The translations under genes and the position numbers were made by a program. Below are positions 57,454 to 64,000 of a DNA stretch of 64,000 nt, piece by piece; position 1 is the first letter of the stretch, and every line of letters starts with the position of its first letter. A model generated the notes under the pieces. That model made no database searches and was not told the DNA's origin. It saw only the letters and a list, made by a program, of their open reading frames with translations. This stretch comes from Helicobacter suis HS1 (GTDB taxonomy: Bacteria > Campylobacterota > Campylobacteria > Campylobacterales > Helicobacteraceae), in NCBI RefSeq assembly GCF_026000295.1, contig NZ_AP026769.1, forward strand, positions 434,001 to 498,000, read 5' to 3'.

Positions 57454-58537
57454 CTTCTTTTTTCACCCAACCTATTTTTTCATCATTAGTCATGATTTTA
57501 TAATACTTGGCATGCGAACCGATGATTTTTACATGTAAAACTTGCTGTGGGGTGGCTAGTAAGGTAGAGTTTTCTGTAGGTAAAATTTTAATTTCTGATC
57601 GCGCTTTTAAAAGCCCATTGCGGTAAGTAGAAAAGATATTAAATAACAACTGAGGTTGCTTTGTGTATACTCACACTCTCATCAATGGGAATGAGAGAAA
57701 AATGCAATTCCTTAAACTGCTCCTCTTGTAAAGAAAAATAATTAAAGGAAAGAGCTTGCATATTTTTAGGCAAATAGGCTTGAGGTTGCTTTGTGTACTC
57801 ACACTCTCATCAATGGGAATGAGAGAAAAATGCAATTCCTTAAACTGCTCCTCTTGTAAAGAAAAATAATTAAAGGAAAGAGCTTGCATATTTTTAGGCA
57901 AAATACAGTAATAAACCCCGCTAGAATGATCTATCCCAAAATGCGTGCTTTCAAACCCCTGTTTGATACTCCCTGCAATTTTAAAATCCTCTAAATTCGC
58001 TCCCTTACTTTCTATTTCAAAGACCAAAATATTATGGGTACTATCATACTCTTTAACCTTATAACCTATGATCTTAAAATCACGCGCGACCACTCCGACA
58101 TAATTAGGGTGCAAGGAGAGATCAACTACTTGTAAGGGGATACTAGGCGCGCTAGAGCTATCTACATAACCTTGATCTTTAACAAAAGCACTCACTTTAA
58201 GTTCAGGGATTATCGCTTGAGTTCCTGTTACCTTATAAATGTAGGTTGCACTAAAAGTATCATTGCCTAAAGCTTTCCAAGTGGGCGTAAAATTAAGGCG
58301 TTTGAGTTGTTTGGAATCCGGAATTTTAGAGAGTTCAGCGCCTAAGAATTTGGCTTGTGGAAAAAGTAAAAGGCTATATTGCACAGAAACACTCTGCCCC
58401 ACATATACAGGTTTACTACTCAGTTCTTGCAGGTTTAACACCTTGAGATAAACAACCTTAGCTTTAGGCTCTTCCTCTGCTTGTAAACCTAATAAGAAAA
58501 CCAAAAACCCTAGAATGTAGCCTATAAAATGCCTCAC
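57443..58537 (-). pseudogene. BatD-like protein with SH3-type C-terminus, interrupted by duplication
   Basis: A signal peptide (GYILGFLVFLLGLQA) precedes ~290 residues of repeated beta domains (KPVYVGQSVSVQYSLL), BatD-like (oxygen tolerance family). After ESVSTQ the frame runs into a second copy of the same sequence; the proper C-terminus, LFNIFSTYRNGLLKARSEIK to the SH3-like end ...GWVKKEDVE, lies in another frame at 57443-57649. Start GTG 58537 is preferred; it comes 11 bases after the ctpA stop. Comparable to HP1349. Function in Helicobacter unknown. Confidence 0.7.
57651..57901 (-). repeat. local duplication in the BatD-like gene
   Basis: 57651-57773 matches 57781-57901 with a 2-base indel (GTGTATACTC versus GTGTACTC); period 130/128, with 7 bases between copies. 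Confidence 0.95.
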
Positions 58538-58547
58538 CCCTATTTTT

Positions 58548-59927
58548 TTACTTATGAACGCTCTCTTTCTTAGCAGCCATAAGAATATCCCATACCTTGA
58601 GAGTGTCAATCGCGACTTTAAGCTGAATATCAGCGTTGATGTCTTTAAGCGTGATTGCCTTTTCCTCTTTATTTTCTTTTTTACCCGGCACCGGTTTTTT
58701 ATTATCTTTTTTGGTATTTAACTCTTGGAGTTCTTGTTGCAAATGGTGTTTTAAGTCTGCTTCTTTTAAACTAAACTTACTCCCATCTTGAGGCACACTG
58801 CCCGGATAAATCAAAATATCTGGTTTGATCCCGACTGCTTGAATAGTACGCCCACTGGGCAAATAATAGCGGGCAATGGTGATTTTAATAGCCTCGTCTC
58901 TACCTATAGGGAAAGTGGTTTGTACACTACCCTTACCAAAGGTGTCTTCACCAATGATAATCGCCCTTTTGTGATCTTGCAGTGCACCTGAAACAATCTC
59001 GCTTGCACTAGCTGTACCAGCATTGACTAGTACGGCAATGGGCAAGTTAGGATAGGGGGCTCTGCCATTAGCGCGGTATTCAATGTCTTCAGATTTAATA
59101 CGCCCTTTTTGCGACACAATGATGCCATGTTTGATAAAGAGATTGGAAAGATCAATGGCTTGGTTGAGTAATCCCCCCGGGTTAGAGCGCAAATCTAGTA
59201 CAATTCCTTGTAAATTTTTAGCCTTGTTAAGTTCGCTAAGTACGCCCTTAACCACATTGCGATCAAAGGAATTAACCCGCACATATAAAAAGTTTGTGCC
59301 CTCAATTTTTTTAGCGTGTACGGATTTGATTTTAATGATGTCACGGATCATTTTGATAATAATGGGCTTGGGTTCAGATTTACGCACAATGGTGAGTTCA
59401 ATAGGGGTTTTAGGCTTGCCTCGCATTAAATTAACAGCATTATCAATACTCATGTTGAGCGTGCTCTCTTGGTTGATCTTTAAAATCACATCTCCAGCTT
59501 TGATCCCAGCTTTAAAGGCAGGTGTATCATCTAGGGGGGCAATCACTGTAAGCGCGCCATCGCGGATTCCAACCGTGATACCTAACCCGCCAAACTCACC
59601 CTCTGTTTGGGCTCTAAAATCTCTAAATTTTTTAGCCGTTAAATAAGACGAGTGGGCATCTAAATTACTTAAAAGTCCGTCAATGGCCTTATCTACAATA
59701 TCATTAATGCTCACCTGATCTACATAGTAGCGCTCAATTTGTTCCACCACACTAGAAAATTTCTTTAAAGCATTGAGGCGTTCAGCAGTGGTGGGTTTGC
59801 TATTTTTTTTAAAGCTTCTAGCGTGCGTGGGGGTAACTTGAGCCACTTCTTGTTGCAGATTATGGGCTACCAGCCACACGCTTAAAATAGACGACACAAC
59901 CCCCATCGTAAAATACTTGTTCATCAT
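58548..59927 (-). CDS. ctpA: C-terminal processing protease CtpA (S41)
   Basis: A 459-residue periplasmic serine protease: N-terminal membrane/signal segment, PDZ domain (~105-185, FGGLGITVGIRDG), and S41 protease with the catalytic Ser in AGTASASEIVSGAL and Lys in GKGSVQT. Charged Lys/Glu-rich tail region near 400-420. Equivalent to H. pylori HP1350. Intact. Confidence 0.92.
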   Translation of the reverse strand: MMNKYFTMGVVSSILSVWLVAHNLQQEVAQVTPTHARSFKKNSKPTTAERLNALKKFSSVVEQIERYYVDQVSINDIVDKAIDGLLSNLDAHSSYLTAKKFRDFRAQTEGEFGGLGITVGIRDGALTVIAPLDDTPAFKAGIKAGDVILKINQESTLNMSIDNAVNLMRGKPKTPIELTIVRKSEPKPIIIKMIRDIIKIKSVHAKKIEGTNFLYVRVNSFDRNVVKGVLSELNKAKNLQGIVLDLRSNPGGLLNQAIDLSNLFIKHGIIVSQKGRIKSEDIEYRANGRAPYPNLPIAVLVNAGTASASEIVSGALQDHKRAIIIGEDTFGKGSVQTTFPIGRDEAIKITIARYYLPSGRTIQAVGIKPDILIYPGSVPQDGSKFSLKEADLKHHLQQELQELNTKKDNKKPVPGKKENKEEKAITLKDINADIQLKVAIDTLKVWDILMAAKKESVHK

Positions 59928-60063
59928 TTCCCTTATCTAATTATTCGCGTTAAAGCCGCCATTTTATCTAAAAATGCGCGATTTTACAATTTAAACTTTA
60001 TTTTAGTCTGTATTAAACTCCCGCCCACTATAATCGCTAAAACCCAACCCTTAAGGTTATTAT

Positions 60064-61055
60064 TTGGAGTCTTTGCAACTCTACCAGAGTGTTTTGCATT
60101 TTTTTCTTGATCCAACCCAAACTCTTCTCTCTAATTTAGGGACTCAGATTTTAGAGTTGCCACAATTTTCCTTATTTTGTAATCTTTGCATGGTTTTAGC
60201 CTTGATGTTATGGGCTTATCAAAGGATACGCACCTTAGATTTTTTTAAGTGGAAAACCCTTTTTAGCCTTGCTTCCTTTGCCCTCTTTTTCACCCTTTTT
60301 AATTATGCAATCCACCACCCACAAGATTTTTACACAGAACTTAAACACCTCATCTTTTACCCGGCTAATACTCTAACAGAGCTTATCCATGCAAGTTTAA
60401 AGGCATCTGCCTCTGCTTTTAATTTAGAAGAAACCCATTTAGATTTAGAATTTCTGATCAATCAAAATTTCCACACCCTTGTTTTACTCATCAGCCAAAT
60501 TAAGCCTATTAACTCAGAAACCCTCATTTCTGTTATGCTCATTTTAGCCCTTGTCATATCTCAAGGGATACTTCTTATTTACATTCTAGCTCTAACTGTA
60601 ATGGTCTCTATTGAACTGTATTTATGGCTAGCTTTGGCTATTTTTATCTTGCCACTTGGATTATTTGGTCTGCGCCTATTAGGGCTTTATTTTAAAAAGT
60701 GTTTGGTTTTAAGTTTTTATCAGCCCCTCATCATTCTTATAGCCTTTTATAACGCTAAAATTCTTATTACCCTCATTACAAATATTCCACCCTTGGTTAG
60801 CAGATCTAGCCACTATCAGCACAGCTAGTAAAAACTTAGTACTCCAGCACACCCAAAGCGCTTTTTTTAACCAAGAGAATCCCTATTTTTATCAACGGGC
60901 TTTTTGGCACAAAATGTTGGTTAGCAGATCTAGCCACTATCAGCACAGCTAGTAAAAACTTAGTACTCCAGCACACCCAAAGCTTTTTTAACCCCTCCAC
61001 ATCTGTAACAAAACACACCATTTTTAACCATCACGCTACACGCCTAACAAGATAA
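60064..61055 (+). pseudogene. VirB6/TrbL-like type IV secretion membrane protein, broken by duplication
   Basis: About 245 residues with VirB6 topology: two N-terminal helices (about 33-82), a loop, and a C-terminal cluster including WLALAIFILPLGLFGLRLLGLYFKK and YQPLIILIAFYNA. After TNIPP the frame stops in a duplicated segment. Other-frame pieces (ADLATISTASKNLVLQHTQS..., and FFNPSTSVTKHTIFNHH to the stop at 61053-61055) look like the true remainder, with sequence missing in between. TTG start at 60064 after AAGG. It could be the ComB6 channel partner of ComB2/ComB3 in this window; that link is inference. Confidence 0.65.
60793..60983 (+). repeat. local duplication in the VirB6-like gene
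   Basis: 60793-60859 is identical to 60917-60983 (67 bp, period 124). The sequence before the left copy does not continue the frame of the copy, so the left edge is a join with missing material. Confidence 0.95.
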
Positions 61056-61071
61056 ATTCCATGAAATGCAA

Positions 61072-61089
61072 AAAAGCCCCTGTGCTTTT
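61072..61089 (+). terminator. possible terminator after the VirB6-like gene
   Basis: AAAAGC/GCTTTT stem with a 6-base loop (CCCTGT). Weak; listed for completeness. The 212 bases to 61267 contain a TATATT -10-like element around 61240 and CTGGAG before the next start, but no gene. Confidence 0.35.
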
Positions 61090-61267
61090 AAAAATTTAAA
61101 GACACAAAAAGCGCTAATTTTAACTTAAGCTTAATCTCAAGTTTCATTTACTTTTTGTTTTCTTTTATAGACTTACATACCCGTGCTGTTTCTCATACAA
61201 TTATTTTTTAAGGTTAACTTTATTATGAATTCATAAAGTATATTATTTTTTTATCTGGAGTACACCT

Positions 61268-62780
61268 ATGAATAAATGGATTTTAATCCCCCCTGTTCTT
61301 GTTACAACTCTCTTTGCTAACCCCCTCTGCCGTCGCCTGATATTTCTTTCTTTTCAAAGACTCTCCATGAAAACCCAGAAGCCCCGAGTGTTAATACTCT
61401 AATTTTAAACTTCAAAGATATGTTACAACTCTCTTTGCTAACCCCCTCCCGCCGTCGCCTGATATTTCTTTCTTTTCAAAGACTCTCCATGAAAACCCAG
61501 AAGCCCCGAGTGTTAATACTCTAATTTTAAACTTCAAAGATAAATGCAAATCCTGCGCATACGCCACCCCCACGCAACAAAAAGGTTTGGCTTTTTTAGA
61601 GGCCTTACTCCCCTTAAATATCCATGATACAAATTTATTAGAACCTCTTAAGCACTTGATTTTTTCTCTAGGTTTTGATCAAAAAATGACCTCTGTTGTA
61701 CAAACCAGTGTGGCTATGCAATCTGCACTCAAAATTTATACTATCGCTAATGCCCATTTAAGAGCCCTTGATAGACCCCTTTATAGACACTTTACACAGA
61801 GCTTTTTAGCTTTTAAAGCTATGCTTTTACCCCAATTCATGCAAATAGCCACCACGCAACTGATTTTCCCCTCTCCTCTCCCCTTTGCAACAAAAACACT
61901 CATTGAAAAATTTAAAAGTGTACAAGAGCATATGCAAACCCACCCCAATGATCCTAATCTCAAACAGGCTGTACAATCTCTTGTAGATAGCATCAATTCA
62001 GATCATGCTAAGATTCGATCGTATTTGCTTGCCAATACCCTTAAATCTATAGCCCAGAGTTTATCTAATACCCCCTTTGATAATATCTGGTTAGAAACAC
62101 CTGATTTAACCCTTTATACTAACCACATCTTGCATATTTACCACACCCTTTTAGCCCCCTCTAACCATAGTTTAGAACGGTATTTAGAAACTTTCATGGT
62201 AGATAATGCCGATAATTCCCCCCACATCACCCATAAATTAGAGCATGTTTACCATAGCCTAGAAAAACTCAAGAGTCGCTACTCACACCACGCTTGTTTT
62301 AGCCATGAACAAGCAATTATCCACGATCAACATAATTTATCCATGATTTTAAGAATTTTATACACCCTAGATCAAAACCCCCAAGTTAATACCACAATTA
62401 ATAATATTTCAGATGTACTTGCCTGTTTAGAGGCCTATGAAATCGTGCATAACACCCCCTTAGATGCTTTCATCAATAAAATTTTATACGGCGTGCATAA
62501 AACGCCCATGCTCTCTTTTGATCTCCCCCATTTTAAACAACTTGAATCCCAAATTTTAGTCTTAAAAAAGGCCTTAAATGTTGACGATCACTTGCAAGCC
62601 GAAAAATCTCTAAGAATGTTGGTTTCACAGATTTCTAATTCTTATACCCGTGTGCGTACCTTTGAAACCAAACATGAATCCATTGAAGAGACCAATACCT
62701 ATTACCGCGCGCTTAGAAGCCAGCTGATTGCCATTAACACCTCTATTCATGGACCAAAGCTTAGTTTTAGTTATTTTTAA
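61268..62780 (+). pseudogene. exported protein of unknown function, 5' part duplicated
   Basis: The start ATG 61268 with GGAG upstream opens a signal peptide (MNKWILIPPVLVTTLFANP). A 120-bp duplication (61301-61542) then breaks the frame; without one copy the protein continues PLPPSPDISFFSKTL...NFKDKCKSCAY into the long open frame to 62780, giving about 460 residues. The mature part is helical, with one CxxC pair (KCKSCAY) near the N-terminus. No family recognised. Position after the VirB6-like gene hints at a type IV apparatus or outer-membrane role; not provable here. Confidence 0.7.
61301..61542 (+). repeat. near-perfect 120-bp tandem duplication
   Basis: 61301-61420 and 61422-61542 match with small differences (CCCTCTGCC versus CCCTCCCGCC) and a 1-base spacer; period 121/122. 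The right copy is in frame with the downstream gene; the left carries the signal peptide. Confidence 0.96.
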
Positions 62781-64000
62781 ACATGCGCTTTAAACCATAA
62801 AAAAGGGCTATTAAAAACAAAGCACCCCCGATAAAGCCCACTATCTTAGAAAGCGTGAGGCTAGCAATGAGAAAAGCAAGCATGGCACAGGCAGCCGTAA
62901 GGGTGGCATAGGGTAGTTGGGTTAAAAAATGGCTTTGAACTGAACAGCCCGCCCCTGTGGCTGATAGAATGGTTGTATCTGAAATAGGCGAGGCGTGATC
63001 GCCATAAACCGCCCCTGATAAAATCGCTGAAACCACTAGCACAATATCACCCCCCACCACACTCACCATTGCTGTACCAATAGGAAGCATGATCGCAAAA
63101 GCCCCCCAACTAGTACCCGTGCTAAAGGCAATAAATCCTGAAATTAAAAATAACAGTAAGGGCATGAGTAAAAACACGCCCTGAAAATGTGCAATCAAAC
63201 TGGCTAAATACAATCCTGTTTGTAAATCATCTCTAATCATAGGACCAATTGCCCAAGCTAATACTAAAATCACAATCGCAGAGGCCATGCTTTTAAAGCC
63301 CTGATAGATCAAAGAAAAAAGGCTATTGGGTGGTAGATAGCGCCAAGCTAGAAAGAGACAAAAGATTAAAGAAACAATCCCCCCTACAAAGAGAGAAAGC
63401 GCGCTATTAATATGGCCTAAAATGTCTAAAAAATCTTTATGGGTGCCCCCTATATAGCCTGTATAAAACATTAAAATCGTAGTACTCACAAGAAGCATAG
63501 CAATGCTTAAGAGCAAAATAGAAAGGGGGGCTTCTTTGAGGGGTTGTAATTTTATATCTTGCACACCTACATTTTGGTATTTTTGCATGGCCGGTAAATT
63601 AATTTGCCAAAGAATGGTTAAAAACACAGCTAAAAGCGCAAACCACGCATAATAATTACTCAGCGTACTTTTAAGTAGCAAAGCAAAACCCTCTTTAAGC
63701 AAGGGCGAACCCTCATTTTGCATCACCCCCACGATGTAAGCCCCCCAACTAGAAAGCGGCACAAGCAAACACACAGGCGCTGAGGTTGAATCAATAATAT
63801 AAGCTAAGCGTTCACGGCTTGATTTGTGCGCATCATTTAGGGTTTTACTAATTTGGCCTACAATTAAGGCGTTAAAATAATCATCAATAAAAATCACAAT
63901 CCCGGCTATAAGTGCAATGCCTTCTGATTGGCGCGCGCTTTGCACATGGTTTTTAGCCCAACGCACAAAAGAATTAATCGCCCCGCTGCTAGCAATGATC
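62767..64000 (-). CDS. nhaC: NhaC-family Na+/H+ antiporter (5' end beyond window)
   Basis: About 411 residues visible, many membrane helices; motifs FIDDYFNALIVG and FIAFSTGTSWGAFAIMLPI, and YGDHASPISDTTILS typical of NhaC/YuiF transporters. The frame stays open to the right edge (IIASSGAINSFVRW), so the start lies outside. Its end overlaps the preceding gene by 14 bases, convergent. Confidence 0.88.
   Translation of the reverse strand, partial: IIASSGAINSFVRWAKNHVQSARQSEGIALIAGIVIFIDDYFNALIVGQISKTLNDAHKSSRERLAYIIDSTSAPVCLLVPLSSWGAYIVGVMQNEGSPLLKEGFALLLKSTLSNYYAWFALLAVFLTILWQINLPAMQKYQNVGVQDIKLQPLKEAPLSILLLSIAMLLVSTTILMFYTGYIGGTHKDFLDILGHINSALSLFVGGIVSLIFCLFLAWRYLPPNSLFSLIYQGFKSMASAIVILVLAWAIGPMIRDDLQTGLYLASLIAHFQGVFLLMPLLLFLISGFIAFSTGTSWGAFAIMLPIGTAMVSVVGGDIVLVVSAILSGAVYGDHASPISDTTILSATGAGCSVQSHFLTQLPYATLTAACAMLAFLIASLTLSKIVGFIGGALFLIALFYGLKRMFKNN

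Noticed and set aside
8008..61542. The duplications as copies of one insertion sequence or integron-like element
   Set aside because: Each repeat is a copy of its own local sequence; they share no ends, no common core and no target-site duplication.

Overview
The window looks like chromosome from a gastric, non-pylori Helicobacter (H. suis / H. heilmannii / H. felis type). Supporting signs are an AT-rich composition, Helicobacter-type gene sets (CheA fused to a receiver domain, HugZ, ComB2/ComB3, FliW-MurG, the FtsI-FliE-FlgC-FlgB/FtsW block, CtpA-PlsC neighbourhood) and a giant VacA-like autotransporter. The species call is inference.

Layout. 1-4228: remnant of a Mu-like prophage (probable portal tail end, DNA methyltransferase, gpF-like minor head protein with a possible nuclease tail, small partner gene, inverted accessory gene, truncated gpT major head gene). 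4229-5446: IS200/IS605-type element with a frameshifted tnpB that cuts gpT. 5672-13625: TonB-dependent FecA-like receptor, fliW-murG, comB3-comB2 of the DNA-uptake type IV apparatus, and hrcA-grpE-dnaK with a CIRCE-like operator. 13738-14190: decayed second IS-like element. 14256-23603: FUSC-family membrane protein, mrp, ftsI, fliE-flgC-flgB (sigma54-type promoter), ftsW, folE, truD. 23693-33857: unknown small gene, tRNA-Met, internally deleted mdaB, and the 3002-residue VacA-like gene. 33995-42635: nadK, recN, NFACT gene, dnaN, AAA+ ATPase, der, lipoprotein. 42636-43048: five tRNAs (Glu, Asp, Val, Glu, Lys). 43103-51798: pbp1A, a dCache-type chemoreceptor, cheW, cheA-Y, cheV, a metallophosphoesterase and a ThiS-like carrier. 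51959-56035: hugZ, rpsB, tsf, metK. 56193-59927: lipoprotein, plsC, BatD/SH3-type gene, ctpA. 60064-64000: VirB6-like gene, exported protein of unknown function, nhaC.

The most striking feature is not a gene. At least twelve places carry a short local direct duplication (46-142 bp copies, second copy starting 121-250 bp after the first), ten of them between 45 and 62 kb. Many break conserved genes (pbp1A, the chemoreceptor, the metallophosphoesterase, plsC, the BatD-like gene, the VirB6-like gene, the exported protein), and several sit where gene sequence also seems to be missing. A thirteenth, minimal case (12-bp copy) marks the deletion in mdaB. Some copies are identical, others differ by one or a few bases. 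Because near-essential genes are hit, misjoined or badly filled assembly gaps are the first explanation to exclude; real deletion with locally templated insertion is the biological alternative. The period of the twelve larger duplications never increases from left to right, which is hard to explain biologically.

Real switches or regulation visible in the sequence: a C6/C7 tract that takes cheA out of frame, the CIRCE-like site at hrcA, and a GG-N10-GC sigma54 promoter at flgB.
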